Assembly: GCF_002197755.1 (NCBI RefSeq)
Contig: NZ_NHOT01000003.1
Span: 558,001 to 622,000 of the forward strand
Direction: 5' to 3'
Origin: Pedobacter sp. AJM
GTDB taxonomy: Bacteria > Bacteroidota > Bacteroidia > Sphingobacteriales > Sphingobacteriaceae
Length of the DNA stretch: 64,000 bases
Positions within the stretch are counted from its first letter, which is position 1. Each line of letters opens with the position of its first letter. Under the pieces are notes generated by a model, which did not search any database, was not told the origin of the DNA, and saw nothing but the letters and a program-made list of their open reading frames with translations. Below are positions 1 through 9,004 of this stretch, one piece after another. Both the position numbers and the translations under genes were made by a program.

Positions 1-30
1 TGCTTTGTCGTACCTCCTCGCAATGACGAA
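1..30. repeat. Possible end of a dispersed intergenic repeat
   Basis: The first bases, read on the minus strand, give a GTCATTGCGAGGAGGTACGA-like string. This resembles a family of short intergenic repeats with a TCATTGCGAGG core that I know from several bacterial groups. Only one end lies inside the window, so neither its palindromic structure nor its copy number can be seen here. The call rests on the core motif alone. Confidence 0.3.
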
Positions 31-40
31 TTTCTGATGG

Positions 41-1045
41 TTATTCCTCTTTCTTTTTGAACTTATAAAATAAATACCCTAAGAAAGGCAAGATCAAGAT
101 ACTACCCAATAGCAAAGCCAAACCTAAACTATAAATGGTTTTCTGCGGACCTATCGTCTCAAAGAGCGAAATCGCATCTCCGTTCTTTAATCGGATAAAA
201 TTAGGAAAGTGCGCATAACTGATGGCTACCAGAATCATGGTTACCTGAAAACCTGCCAGAACACGTAAAATCTGTGTTTTACCTTTAATTAAAAGGTACC
301 ACAATAAAACCAATGATAAACTGGCCAGAATAATTGCCGTTAAACCAACCGGATTTTTAAAAACCCAATCCATAAGCGGAATTTTATCCAGCTGTGCTGC
401 TATAAAAACCATTGCTCCAAATATAACTGCAGCAATGTTCATGTATTCGGCCTTCTGAATAAAGCGACGCTGATCGTGTACGTCTTCCGTTTCACCAATA
501 AGGTAGATGGCGGCCAGAAATCCACACAAAGCCACTGTAAAAAGACCAACAGAAACCGAAAACCAATTTAGCCAGCTCCAGATATAGGCTGAAAGAAAAT
601 CATTTGCTTCGGTATCAATATGTCCGGATATGACACTGCCCGCAATGATCCCCAAAAATAAGGGAGTTATAAAACTGGAATACCTGAAAATTCGATTGTA
701 AAGCCATTGCATATCATCTTTTATGGCATCATAATGCCTGAAAACGAAAGCTGTTCCACGGGCAATAATGCCAATAAGCATAATGAGTAAAGGGATATGC
801 AGGTAAACCGACATCGTGGTGTAGATGTGCGGAAAGCCAACAAACAAAATCACAATGGCTATAATCAGCCACATGTGATTGGCTTCCCAAACCGGACCAA
901 TGGCTTGATACATGGTTTTACGGGTTCTGCTTCTGTTTTTTGTAGAAGTAAACAGCTCAATAATTCCCGCGCCAAAATCCGCTCCTCCAAGTAAAAAGTA
1001 TAAAAGTATGCCCAAACATAAAAAGGTAATTACAACATATTCCAT
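41..1045 (-). CDS. cydB: Cytochrome bd ubiquinol oxidase subunit II
   Basis: This is the second membrane subunit of the cytochrome bd quinol:O2 oxidoreductase, which reduces oxygen with high affinity and without proton pumping. The 334-residue protein is almost entirely hydrophobic helices. It opens with the family motif GGADFGAG (about residues 20-27), continues with the conserved PVWEANHMWLI segment, and ends in a lysine-rich tail. Its length is normal for a CydB. It starts 3 bases after the cydA stop codon, so the two are co-transcribed and probably translationally coupled. No small CydX-like gene is visible downstream within the 40 bases left in the window. Confidence 0.95.
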   Translation of the reverse strand: MEYVVITFLCLGILLYFLLGGADFGAGIIELFTSTKNRSRTRKTMYQAIGPVWEANHMWLIIAIVILFVGFPHIYTTMSVYLHIPLLIMLIGIIARGTAFVFRHYDAIKDDMQWLYNRIFRYSSFITPLFLGIIAGSVISGHIDTEANDFLSAYIWSWLNWFSVSVGLFTVALCGFLAAIYLIGETEDVHDQRRFIQKAEYMNIAAVIFGAMVFIAAQLDKIPLMDWVFKNPVGLTAIILASLSLVLLWYLLIKGKTQILRVLAGFQVTMILVAISYAHFPNFIRLKNGDAISLFETIGPQKTIYSLGLALLLGSILILPFLGYLFYKFKKKEE

Positions 1046-1048
1046 AAT

Positions 1049-2380
1049 TTAATGATTAGGGGTTTCGGATATAGGATTGTTGTATAACACCGGAACCATT
1101 TTAATCTGCCGGTAAAGCAGAAAGGTTACAATAACACTCAGAGAGAAATAAATCGCTGAAAAGATGTAAAATGAATAAGCAATTCCCGGCATTGGCGTTA
1201 CGGCATCTTTGGTACGCATAATGCCATAAATAATCCAGGGTTGACGCCCCACTTCTGTCACTATCCAGCCGGCTTCCAGCGCTACATAACCTAAAGGAAT
1301 AGCAAGCACAAACAATTTAAGCAACCAGCGCTTCTCTAAAAGTGCTTTCTTTCTAATGAGATGAATAAAATATACAAGTGAAATTAAGGCCAGCAAGGTT
1401 CCTATTCCAACCATGATTTGAAAAGCATAATGCGTAACAGCGACTGGTGGTTGCTGATCTTTAGGTATTTGATCAAGGCCCTTTACTTCGGCCTTAAAAT
1501 CACCGTGAGCCAGGAAACTCAAAGCACCCGGGATTTTAATCGCACCCTTTACAGTTTGGTCTTTTTCATTTACAATCCCCCCTATTAATAATGGAGCAGG
1601 CTTTTCGGTTTTATATAGCGCTTCCATGGCAGCAAGCTTTGCCGGTTGCCGTTTAGCTACATCTTTAGCAGAAATATCACCACTTAAGGGCTGTAACAAT
1701 GCACCGATGCACGCAAACACTGCAGCAATCTTAAACGCCTGCAAATGAAAGTGCTTATTTTGATTTCTTAAAATCATCAAAGCATGAACACCTGCTACAG
1801 CAAAACCAGTAGCCGTAAATGCAGCCAGACACATATGCAAAGCCTGTGAAAACCAGGCCTTATTAAACATGGCCTGAATAGGATCAACATGGAGGTATTG
1901 ACCATTTACAAAATCAAAGCCCGCCGGACTATTCATCCAGGAATTGGCCGCCACAACCAGAATTCCGGATGCCAATCCACTCACGCCTACCACCATTCCG
2001 GTAAACCAGTGAAACCATTTATTTAATTTGTCCCATCCATACAGAAAAAACCCTAAGGCTATAGCTTCGATAAAAAAAGCGGTTCCTTCCAGTGAAAAGG
2101 GCATCCCAAAAATCGGACCTGCATGTTCCATAAATTTTGGCCATAATAAGCCCAGTTCAAAAGATAACATCGTGCCAGACACTGCACCGGTAGCAAAAAA
2201 AATGGCAACACCTTTACTCCAGGCCTTCGTAAGATTTTTATAAACCTCATCATTTGTTTTTAACCATTTATAGTGCGATACAGCCATAAAAAATGGCATG
2301 ACCATACCAATGCAGGAAAAAATAATGTGGAAGCCTAGTGATAAGGCCATTTGGGAGCGGGCAGCTAAGAAATCATCCAT
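1049..2380 (-). CDS. cydA: Cytochrome bd ubiquinol oxidase subunit I
   Basis: CydA carries hemes b558, b595 and d and the quinol-oxidation site. The start chosen is the ATG at 2380 (MDDFLAARSQMA), giving 443 residues; an upstream TTG at 2407 is in frame but overlaps a promoter -7 box. Visible landmarks are the N-terminal GFHIIFSC helix with the heme-ligand histidine, the WPKFMEHAGPIFG and SLEGTAFF segments with conserved acidic residues, FSQALHMCLA with a second heme histidine, and the GRQPWIIYG motif near the C-terminus. The Q-loop is short, as expected for non-enterobacterial enzymes. It is the first gene of the cydAB operon. Confidence 0.95.
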   Translation of the reverse strand: MDDFLAARSQMALSLGFHIIFSCIGMVMPFFMAVSHYKWLKTNDEVYKNLTKAWSKGVAIFFATGAVSGTMLSFELGLLWPKFMEHAGPIFGMPFSLEGTAFFIEAIALGFFLYGWDKLNKWFHWFTGMVVGVSGLASGILVVAANSWMNSPAGFDFVNGQYLHVDPIQAMFNKAWFSQALHMCLAAFTATGFAVAGVHALMILRNQNKHFHLQAFKIAAVFACIGALLQPLSGDISAKDVAKRQPAKLAAMEALYKTEKPAPLLIGGIVNEKDQTVKGAIKIPGALSFLAHGDFKAEVKGLDQIPKDQQPPVAVTHYAFQIMVGIGTLLALISLVYFIHLIRKKALLEKRWLLKLFVLAIPLGYVALEAGWIVTEVGRQPWIIYGIMRTKDAVTPMPGIAYSFYIFSAIYFSLSVIVTFLLYRQIKMVPVLYNNPISETPNH

Positions 2381-2404
2381 ATCTGATATCCGATTGGTGT
2401 ATCG

Positions 2405-2412
2405 CAAATATA
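2405..2412 (-). promoter_or_regulatory. Bacteroidota -7 box upstream of cydA
   Basis: On the minus strand the sequence reads TATATTTG, an exact match to the Bacteroidota -7 consensus TAnnTTTG. It lies 25 bases upstream of the cydA ATG and implies an untranslated leader of about 18 bases. No clear TTTG -33 element is seen at the usual distance. Its position argues for the 2380 start over the upstream TTG. Confidence 0.5.
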
Positions 2413-2543
2413 AAAGATATGGATTGAGTTGGTGTTAATTTAGATACGCTGTTCAGATTTATTTTAAATATAGAACGTTTATAAATTGAAAATAGATTTG
2501 GACAGGTATTGCAAATTCATGAAAGGATAATCAGCAGTCAAAG

Positions 2544-3440
2544 TTAAGCCCCTTTTAATTCTTCATATGCAGCTGTCAAACTCCTTTGAATTCCCTCTCC
2601 CTGCCATTCCGGTGCATTTGGAATTGCCGTGGCCTTTAAAATTTCTTCTTTTGATTTGCCTGCCCTGATTTCTGCACTTACAAAACTGAGCAGCTGTTGA
2701 AGGTAATTCTGAAAAGCTTTCACATCCGCTTTGTTGCCAGTTACCTTTTCAGGATCTCGGCTATGTCCGAATATAAATAATGTATCCTGGTCAAACTGTT
2801 GGTAAATTTTATCCAGAGCGCTTATCCAATTTCCGATATGCGCACCATTTTCACGATCGATGTACGGATATTTCCTATTAGAAACCAAATCTCCAACGTG
2901 AACTATATTGGCATTTTCAAAATGATAGATGGCATCGCCATTGGTATGCCCTGAACCATAATAATAAGCACTGATTTTTTCACCACCCACCGGTGCTTTC
3001 CATCCTGTACCAAAGGTGGTATCCGGCAACAATTGCTGATCTAAATTATTCGCCTTCTCCGCTGCGCTCTTTTGATTTACCAGGGAATTCTGGTGCGCCA
3101 CAACTTTTTCTGCCAGGCCTTTAAAAGCAATGTTCCCTGCGGTGTGATCGCCATGATGGTGCGTATTAAGAAGGTATTTAAATGGCTTTTCGCCCATTTT
3201 TTTTAATTCTGCAATCACATGTGGCGCCGAAGCTGGAAACTGCGCATCAACGACTACAAATCCGCTTGAAGAATTTAACCAGCCGATTGTTCCACCCTGT
3301 TCCGTAAAAATCCCTACATTATTTCTAATTGTTTTAAAGTTGTAGCCTAATACCGGAGATTGTGCAAACACATCTGTCTTGTAAACTGAAAGCAAAGCCA
3401 TGGCTAATGCAGAATTTTTGATAAAATTTCTTCTTTCCAT
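2544..3440 (-). CDS. Exported metallo-beta-lactamase-fold hydrolase
   Basis: This 298-residue protein has an N-terminal twin-arginine-like or Sec export signal (MERRNFIKNSALAMAL, ending near VFAQ at residue 27), so it probably works in the periplasm. The MBL zinc motif THHHGDH spans about residues 93-99, with H94, H96, D98 and H99 as metal ligands. A third metal histidine is likely in SGHTNGD, and the FGHSRDP segment near residue 225 supplies the last one. Whole-protein architecture resembles the periplasmic MBL hydrolases often loosely labelled beta-lactamase-like or cyclase, and the sequence alone does not identify a substrate. It stands alone between cydA and a small gene. I would not call it a resistance enzyme without activity data. 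Confidence 0.8.
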   Translation of the reverse strand: MERRNFIKNSALAMALLSVYKTDVFAQSPVLGYNFKTIRNNVGIFTEQGGTIGWLNSSSGFVVVDAQFPASAPHVIAELKKMGEKPFKYLLNTHHHGDHTAGNIAFKGLAEKVVAHQNSLVNQKSAAEKANNLDQQLLPDTTFGTGWKAPVGGEKISAYYYGSGHTNGDAIYHFENANIVHVGDLVSNRKYPYIDRENGAHIGNWISALDKIYQQFDQDTLFIFGHSRDPEKVTGNKADVKAFQNYLQQLLSFVSAEIRAGKSKEEILKATAIPNAPEWQGEGIQRSLTAAYEELKGA

Positions 3441-3455
3441 TTTAAGTCATATTTA

Positions 3456-3483
3456 AAAAGCCACAACATTTTTGCTGTGGCTT
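3456..3483 (-). terminator. Hairpin terminator after the small protein gene
   Basis: AAGCCACA (3458-3465) and TGTGGCTT (3476-3483) form an 8-bp stem with a 10-base loop. On the minus strand the stem is followed by a short T run, as in an intrinsic terminator. It serves the gene at 3514-3717, and it also separates that gene from the downstream MBL hydrolase. Confidence 0.6.
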
Positions 3484-3513
3484 AAATTTAATAATTCTTT
3501 CAGAAATTAAAGG

Positions 3514-3717
3514 TTAAATCCCTGAACCTGGAGTGGTTCCCGGCTCGTGGCCCGGACCAAATGAATTGTTTTTGCGCCCTTTATCTTTATCAAATAAGTT
3601 TGTTGCTACTTTAGATGACTTGTTATCATCCAGATTTCTATTTTCTTTAACATCTTCGGCTGTCTTATCCAGCAATTCATTCTCAATAACTTTGCCTTTT
3701 TCTTTATTCGTTTCCAT
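3514..3717 (-). CDS. Small hydrophilic protein of unknown function
   Basis: This 67-residue protein starts at the ATG at 3717 (METNKEKGK); a longer in-frame extension to 3786 has no similar composition and is unlikely to be coding. It is rich in Lys, Asn, Asp and Glu, lacks membrane segments and cysteines, and ends with a Gly/Pro tail (PGHEPGTTPGSGI). The composition suggests a small, intrinsically disordered cytoplasmic protein like the stress-related small proteins common in Sphingobacteriaceae, but I do not recognise a family. A hairpin terminator directly downstream supports it being an independent gene. Confidence 0.55.
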   Translation of the reverse strand: METNKEKGKVIENELLDKTAEDVKENRNLDDNKSSKVATNLFDKDKGRKNNSFGPGHEPGTTPGSGI

Positions 3718-3861
3718 AGTGATTTTAAATTGATGTATTATAGGAACACATGAGAAATAATATTGTTTTAACAGTAGTCTTTGCAATCTGTGACTTACAG
3801 GGACAGGGAATTAATTTATTAAAGCTGGTGAGTTAACAACTAATGGCAAGAAATGATTAAA

Positions 3862-3888
3862 CAAAAAAGTCCCGGATTACTCCGGGAC
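3862..3888 (-). terminator. Intrinsic terminator of the cysteine desulfurase gene
   Basis: GTCCCGGA (3869-3876) pairs perfectly with TCCGGGAC (3881-3888) around a 4-base loop. On the minus strand the GC-rich stem is followed by six T residues. It lies 25 bases beyond the stop codon of the desulfurase gene. Confidence 0.85.
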
Positions 3889-3912
3889 AGTTCCTATTTG
3901 GTTAATGATATT

Positions 3913-5061
3913 TTAGGCTAAAGCATTCTGCTTTACTACCATTTTTACTTTCTCTATCACATAGTCCAGTTCTTCTTTTGTAGTATATTTACTGAAAGAA
4001 AAACGTACAGACGGACGATTGGGATCGGCTTTAATAGCGTTTAGTACATGTGAACCAATGTTAGAACCTGATGAACAGGCACTGCCACCGGAAGCGCAAA
4101 TGCCGTTAATATCTAAATTAAACAGCAGCATATCTCCCATATCCATTTCAGGAAAAGAAACATTCAGTACTGTATACAGACTTTTATCCGCATCAGTTTC
4201 TCCATTAAAACCAATACCTGGAATTTCTGCAATTAACTGCGATTTCAGATAATCTTTTAAACCTTGAATATGACTTTGATGTGCTTCCATTTCAGCATAG
4301 GCCATTTCCAAAGCCTTTGCCAAACCTACTATACCATACACATTTTCAGTTCCTCCACGCATGTTACGTTCTTGTGCGCCACCATAAATCATTGGTGGAA
4401 TTTTAATGCTGCTATTTACATACAAGAAACCCACACCTTTTGGTCCGTGGAGTTTATGTGCGGCACATACAATAAAATGTGCTTTCAGTTCACGCACATT
4501 ATGAACGTAATGCCCCATGGTTTGAACGGTATCGGCATGATAAATGGCATTATATTTTTCGCAGATATCACCCACTTTGACCATATCTGTAAGGGTACCC
4601 AATTCATTATTGGCATGCATGAGGGAAACAAAAGTGCGTCCGTTATTTTCCAATAATTCTTCTAAATGCGCGTAATCAATATTGCCTTTTTCATCTATAT
4701 TTACAAAACTCAGCTTATCAATCTCGCCATTTTTCAGCATGATATTTAAAGTATGTTCTACCGCATGGTGTTCAATTTTAGAGGTAATGGCATGCTTAAT
4801 TCCATACGCAAAAATACCGCAACGAATGGCTGTATTATCTGCTTCTGTTCCACCTGAAGTAAAAAATATTTCAGAAGGTGATGCACCCAAAAGGTTAGCG
4901 ACAGTTTTCCGGGCCTTTTCCACCAAAGTTCTTACCTCACGTCCCAGCGCATGAATGGCTGATGGATTACCATAGTAGTTTTCCATCACATTACTCATTT
5001 CGGCAATTACTTGTTTATCTAATGGTGTGGTAGCCGCGTTATCTAAATAAATCCTTTTCAT
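3913..5061 (-). CDS. Cysteine desulfurase, IscS/NifS family
   Basis: This PLP enzyme takes sulfur from L-cysteine as an enzyme-bound persulfide, for Fe-S clusters or thio-cofactors. The protein has 382 residues. It opens with YLDNAATTPLD, has the FTSGGTEADN phosphate-binding motif at about 68-76, HADTVQT at 175-181, the PLP lysine K203 in AAHKLHGPKG, and the catalytic cysteine C329 in ASGGSACSSGS. The short active-site loop with the SACSSG context is IscS/NifS-like rather than SufS-like. No iscU or other Fe-S assembly genes adjoin it. It may therefore supply sulfur more widely, for example for tRNA thiolation, and the specific symbol is left open. Confidence 0.9.
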   Translation of the reverse strand: MKRIYLDNAATTPLDKQVIAEMSNVMENYYGNPSAIHALGREVRTLVEKARKTVANLLGASPSEIFFTSGGTEADNTAIRCGIFAYGIKHAITSKIEHHAVEHTLNIMLKNGEIDKLSFVNIDEKGNIDYAHLEELLENNGRTFVSLMHANNELGTLTDMVKVGDICEKYNAIYHADTVQTMGHYVHNVRELKAHFIVCAAHKLHGPKGVGFLYVNSSIKIPPMIYGGAQERNMRGGTENVYGIVGLAKALEMAYAEMEAHQSHIQGLKDYLKSQLIAEIPGIGFNGETDADKSLYTVLNVSFPEMDMGDMLLFNLDINGICASGGSACSSGSNIGSHVLNAIKADPNRPSVRFSFSKYTTKEELDYVIEKVKMVVKQNALA

Positions 5062-5150
5062 ATTGTGATTGTCACCTTTTAAATGATTTCATCTATAGAG
5101 ATGAAATCACGAATTAATGTTGTTCTTTTAATTATTGCCTTTAATTCCAG

Positions 5151-6536
5151 TTACAAATGCAATATTTCCTTGATATCAGAAATAATTTTATTTGCCAGAC
5201 TTTCTGCAATGGTTTCATTTTCTGCTTCGCTATAAATGCGGATAATCGGTTCGGTATTAGAACGGCGCAAGTGCACCCACGTCTTATCGAACTCTATTTT
5301 TAAACCATCAATAGTGCTGTAAGGCTGCTTTTTATATTTCTCTTCCACTTGCTTCAACAAATTGTCGATATCCATTTCTGCAGTGAGTGTTATTTTATTT
5401 TTAGAGATGTAATATTGCGGGTAGCTACCTCTTAATACGGAAATAGATTTACCAAATTTTGCCAAATGAGTTAAAAATAAAGCGATCCCTACCAAAGCAT
5501 CTCTGCCATAATGAGAAGCTGGATAAATGATTCCACCATTGCCTTCACCACCAATGATGGCGTTGCTTTCTTTCATTTTATTCACCACGTTCACTTCACC
5601 AACCGCTGAAGCATGATATTCAGCGCCTGCTTTTTCCGTTACATCACGAAGTGCCCTGGTTGATGAAAGATTGGAAACCGTATTTCCAGGGGTGTTTCTC
5701 AACACGTAATCGGCTACGGCAACCAAAGTATATTCTTCACCAAACATACTTCCATCTTCATTAACAAAACACAAACGGTCAACATCCGGATCTACCACAA
5801 TACCTAAATCTGCATTTTGTTTTTGAACTTCTTTTGAAATCTCCGTCAGGTTTTCCGGAAGTGGTTCTGGGTTATGCGGAAAATGTCCGTTGGGTTCGCA
5901 ATATAATTCTGTAACCCTGGCCACGCCCAAAGCCTTTAATAAAGCCGGTACAAAAATACCACCCGTAGAGTTTACAGCATCAATGACAACCTTAAAATCA
6001 GCCTTTTTTATTGCTTCTACATCAACAAGCGGCAAAGCCAAAACCTTATCGATATGTTTTTGAAGATAAGTGTCATTTTGAATAACCTTGCCTAATTTAT
6101 CCACCTCTGCAAATTCAAACGCCGCGCTTTCAGCCAGTTCTAAAACTTCAATACCATCGGCATCGCTGATAAACTCACCATCCGCATTTAATAACTTCAG
6201 TGCATTCCATTGTTTGGGGTTATGACTTGCGGTTAAAATGATACCACCACCCGCATGCTCATCAGGTACGGCAATTTCAACCGTTGGTGTGGTTGATAAA
6301 CCTAAATCGATCACCTCAATCCCCAGTCCCTGCAAGGTACCGATCACCAGATGATTAACCATTTCGCCCGAAATCCGGGCATCACGACCTAAAACAATTC
6401 TTTTAACTCCTGTTTTTTGGACTACCCAGCTTCCAAAAGCAGCGGTAAATTTCACTATGTCAATCGGTGTTAAGCCATTTCCAGCCTGTCCGCCTATCGT
6501 TCCTCTTATTCCCGAAATCGATTTTATTAAAGTCAC
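5151..6536 (-). CDS. glmM: Phosphoglucosamine mutase
   Basis: GlmM interconverts glucosamine-6-phosphate and glucosamine-1-phosphate for UDP-GlcNAc and peptidoglycan synthesis. The 461-residue protein has all four phosphohexomutase domains. The phosphoserine loop TASHNP has S104 as the phospho-acceptor; D249, D251 and D253 in DPDVDRL bind Mg2+; GEGNGGI is the sugar loop; and RRSNTEPIIRIYSEA is the phosphate loop near the C-terminus. The start codon appears to be GTG at 6534-6536, since the first residues (VTLIKSISGIRGT) match the expected family N-terminus and no ATG lies nearby. The gene is alone. A phosphomannomutase/phosphoglucomutase activity cannot be excluded. Confidence 0.85.
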   Translation of the reverse strand: MTLIKSISGIRGTIGGQAGNGLTPIDIVKFTAAFGSWVVQKTGVKRIVLGRDARISGEMVNHLVIGTLQGLGIEVIDLGLSTTPTVEIAVPDEHAGGGIILTASHNPKQWNALKLLNADGEFISDADGIEVLELAESAAFEFAEVDKLGKVIQNDTYLQKHIDKVLALPLVDVEAIKKADFKVVIDAVNSTGGIFVPALLKALGVARVTELYCEPNGHFPHNPEPLPENLTEISKEVQKQNADLGIVVDPDVDRLCFVNEDGSMFGEEYTLVAVADYVLRNTPGNTVSNLSSTRALRDVTEKAGAEYHASAVGEVNVVNKMKESNAIIGGEGNGGIIYPASHYGRDALVGIALFLTHLAKFGKSISVLRGSYPQYYISKNKITLTAEMDIDNLLKQVEEKYKKQPYSTIDGLKIEFDKTWVHLRRSNTEPIIRIYSEAENETIAESLANKIISDIKEILHL

Positions 6537-6927
6537 TTATTCTATCTAATGTTGAGCATCAAAAATAAGAAAAAAAACAAGATAGCAGATATCCTAACTG
6601 TGTTACAGAAGTTAATTTACATTTAGTTTATATCTATTTATACGATGTATTTAGTAGGGATACAACCACTTTCCTGACAAAAAAGACAAAGCATTTGCGC
6701 CTCAAGAAATGCGCTAAGGCCTTACTTAAAAAATAATTATGCAATATTGTTGCAAAAAAATCCACATTAGCCATCTGGCAATAGTAAAATCTTATATTTG
6801 CAGAAAATTTAGTAATTTAATGATTACACAGGGAATGATATAGATGCTTCGGCTTAAAATTAATCTGCTGCGTTTAATCGAATTTTATCTAAGTTTGCAT
6901 CCTTTTAAAAAATACAAACAGCTTTTT
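6537..6927. other. Intergenic region between glmM and the methyltransferase gene
   Basis: This is AT-rich divergent upstream DNA. The only recognisable element is TATATTTG at 6793-6800, a Bacteroidota -7 box pointing right. The last 84 bases (from an ATG at 6844) stay open in frame with the methyltransferase and could encode a 28-residue N-terminal extension, which I consider less likely than a start at 6928. Confidence 0.5.
6793..6800 (+). promoter_or_regulatory. -7 box for the methyltransferase/PAP2/ZIP operon
   Basis: TATATTTG matches TAnnTTTG. Transcription would start near 6806 and read the methyltransferase, phosphatase and ZIP genes as one unit. No good -33 TTTG is seen at 19-21 bases upstream. 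Confidence 0.4.
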
Positions 6928-7659
6928 ATGCAGCGCAAATGGTTTCAATATTGGTTTAATTCGCCATATTATCATATTCTTTACCAACAAAGAAATAACG
7001 CTGAAGCTGAATTCTTCATTGACAGGTTAACGCTTTTTCTTCAGCCAAAACCCGATTCCAGAACACTTGATATTGCATGTGGCAAAGGCAGGCATGCCAT
7101 TTACCTCAATAAAAAGGGATTTGATGTTACCGGAATTGACTTATCTGAACAAAGCATTAAGTATGCCCGGCGGTTCGAAAACAACAAACTGCATTTTCTG
7201 GTGCATGATATGCGAAAGCTTTTCTACATCAATTATTTTGATATTGCGCTAAACCTGTTTACCAGTTTCGGTTATTTTGATACAGAAAAGGAACATGTTA
7301 ATGCCCTGAAGACATTCAGAAAATGCCTTAAAGCGGATGGGGTATTGATTCTTGATTACTTTAACACCGAAAAAATTATCCGGAATCTGAACACCTGCGA
7401 AGTAAAATCACTGGACGGGATTGCTTTCAACATTTCAAAACACGTAACAGACGGAAAGATCATCAAGAAAATCAATTTTGAAGATAAAGGGAAGACGTAT
7501 CATTTTGAAGAGCGTGTTCAGGCATTTAGTTTTGAAGATTTTGAGCGGATGATATCATCAGCCGGGATGGTAATCCATCAAACCTTCGGTAACTATGAAC
7601 TGGATGATTTTGATCAAAACACATCAGACCGGTTAATTTTAATCTGTAAAAAAGCATGA
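6928..7659 (+). CDS. Class I SAM-dependent methyltransferase
   Basis: From the ATG at 6928 (MQRKWFQYWFNSPYYH) the protein has 243 residues. The SAM-binding motif I is LDIACGKGRHAIYL, followed by an acidic end of beta-2 in VTGIDLSEQSI and motif II-like FDIALNLFTSFGYF. A Methyltransf_25-like core is followed by a beta-rich C-terminal part. The WFNSPYYHILY start is typical of a Bacteroidota family of uncharacterised methyltransferases, and the substrate is unknown. Its stop codon overlaps the ATG of the PAP2 gene (ATGA), which indicates translational coupling. An in-frame ATG at 6844 would add 28 residues. Confidence 0.8.
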   Translation: MQRKWFQYWFNSPYYHILYQQRNNAEAEFFIDRLTLFLQPKPDSRTLDIACGKGRHAIYLNKKGFDVTGIDLSEQSIKYARRFENNKLHFLVHDMRKLFYINYFDIALNLFTSFGYFDTEKEHVNALKTFRKCLKADGVLILDYFNTEKIIRNLNTCEVKSLDGIAFNISKHVTDGKIIKKINFEDKGKTYHFEERVQAFSFEDFERMISSAGMVIHQTFGNYELDDFDQNTSDRLILICKKA

Positions 7660-8219
7660 TAGAAAGCATACAGCAGTTTGATCTGGCCTTATTTATCAAA
7701 ATCCACCGGGGGCTTTCCAATGGCTTTTTCGATTGGCTCATGCCACTCATGCGGAACCGGTTTTTCTGGTCGCCACTTTATGTTTTCATCATTGTTTTCT
7801 GCATTAAACAATATAAAAAACAGGGCTACTATATTATTGGCATGATCCTGTTTACCTTTGCTTCTGCTGATTTAATTTCTTCACGTGTGATCAAACCCTG
7901 GGTTTCGAGGGTTCGTCCATGCAATGATTTAACGATAGCCAATGACATTATTCACCGTGTGCCCTGCGGAAGCGGTTTAAGCTTTCCTTCGGCACATGCC
8001 ACTAACCATTTTGCCATTGCTGTATTTTTAATTTTTGTTTTTTATAGCCGGTGGAAGCCCATTTTACCCATCGGATTGTTTTGGGCCTTTATCATTAGTT
8101 TTGCACAAGTGTATGTTGGCGTTCATTATCCTATTGATGTTACAGCAGGCGCATTGCTCGGAGCATTAATCGGCTTCATCTGTTCAAAAATGTTTAAAAA
8201 ATTACAACCTGATTTTTAA
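7656..8219 (+). CDS. PAP2-family membrane phosphatase
   Basis: This 187-residue integral membrane protein has about five or six helices. The three type-2 phosphatidic acid phosphatase motifs are all present: KPWVSRVRP (KxxxxxxRP), PSAHATN (PSGH-type, with Ala for Gly), and the C-terminal QVYVGVHYPIDV (SRxxxxxHxxxD-like, where Gln-Val replaces the usual Ser-Arg). The active-site histidines are conserved. Family members dephosphorylate phosphatidate, phosphatidylglycerophosphate or undecaprenyl diphosphate at the membrane face. It overlaps the methyltransferase by 4 bases and is followed after 3 bases by the ZIP gene, so all three form one operon. Confidence 0.85.
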   Translation: MIESIQQFDLALFIKIHRGLSNGFFDWLMPLMRNRFFWSPLYVFIIVFCIKQYKKQGYYIIGMILFTFASADLISSRVIKPWVSRVRPCNDLTIANDIIHRVPCGSGLSFPSAHATNHFAIAVFLIFVFYSRWKPILPIGLFWAFIISFAQVYVGVHYPIDVTAGALLGALIGFICSKMFKKLQPDF

Positions 8220-8222
8220 GCG

Positions 8223-8942
8223 ATGGAAATCTGGAAACTCTGCGTACTTTTCTTCTGCGCCTTTTTAGGCGGAACAGCTATATTTTTGGTTAAAAGCGAT
8301 AAATCTAAGTTACTGAAACTGATCTTATCTTTTAGTGGTGCCTATTTGTTTGCCATTACCGTATTACATCTCATACCAGATGCTTTTGGCGGACCGGATA
8401 AAAGCGAAATCGGGATTTTCATTCTGGTAGGCTTTCTTTTACAGGTATTTCTGGAACAATTCTCTGAAGGTGTTGAACATGGTCATATCCACAAACACCA
8501 TGATGGGCATGTATTTCCATTCGGCATTATGATTAGTTTGTGTTTACATGCATTTTTAGAAGGTATGCCTTTGGCAAAAGAACAGCATAATGAACTAATT
8601 TTTGGCATTTCCTTACACCATATCCCTGCTGCATTTGCTTTAGGGAGCATTTTAATGCAAAATCATTTCAAAAAAGGAAGTATAATTCTCTATCTGATCA
8701 TTTTTGCAATTATGGCTCCATTGGGCTTTTATGTCAGTATGGGCTTAAGTAACGGCAGCATTGGCGGTGTAGAGGCTTATTTTAATAAAATTATGGGGGT
8801 GGTGATCGGAATCTTCCTTCATATATCGACCACTATCTTATTTGAATCCAGTGCCGACCATAAAATCAACCTCCGCAAAATGATCGCTGTTTTATTAGGA
8901 ATCGGTGTTGCTTTAATAGGCTTCTTTGCCGGGCATCATTAA
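8223..8942 (+). CDS. ZIP-family divalent metal transporter
   Basis: This 239-residue inner-membrane protein has about eight helices. A histidine-rich loop (EHGHIHKHHDGH, about residues 81-93) lies between helices 3 and 4, as in ZIP proteins. Helix 4 carries HAFLEGMPL and helix 5 HHIPAAFALGS, the pair of metal-binding amphipathic helices (HxxxEG and HHxPxxxA). It most likely imports zinc or iron. The start lies 3 bases after the PAP2 stop, so it belongs to the same operon; why a ZIP transporter sits with a lipid phosphatase and a methyltransferase is not evident. Confidence 0.85.
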   Translation: MEIWKLCVLFFCAFLGGTAIFLVKSDKSKLLKLILSFSGAYLFAITVLHLIPDAFGGPDKSEIGIFILVGFLLQVFLEQFSEGVEHGHIHKHHDGHVFPFGIMISLCLHAFLEGMPLAKEQHNELIFGISLHHIPAAFALGSILMQNHFKKGSIILYLIIFAIMAPLGFYVSMGLSNGSIGGVEAYFNKIMGVVIGIFLHISTTILFESSADHKINLRKMIAVLLGIGVALIGFFAGHH

Positions 8943-9004
8943 AATCATACCATCAGCTGGAAAAAGTAACAATAAAAAATCTACAATTTTGATTATCTTG
9001 CTTT

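Noticed and set aside
2059..2253. Minus-strand frame inside cydA
   Set aside because: It lies wholly within a strongly conserved gene in a different frame.
2544..3440. Antibiotic-resistance metallo-beta-lactamase
   Set aside because: The HxHxDH motif is shared by the whole superfamily, and nothing in the sequence specifies lactam hydrolysis.
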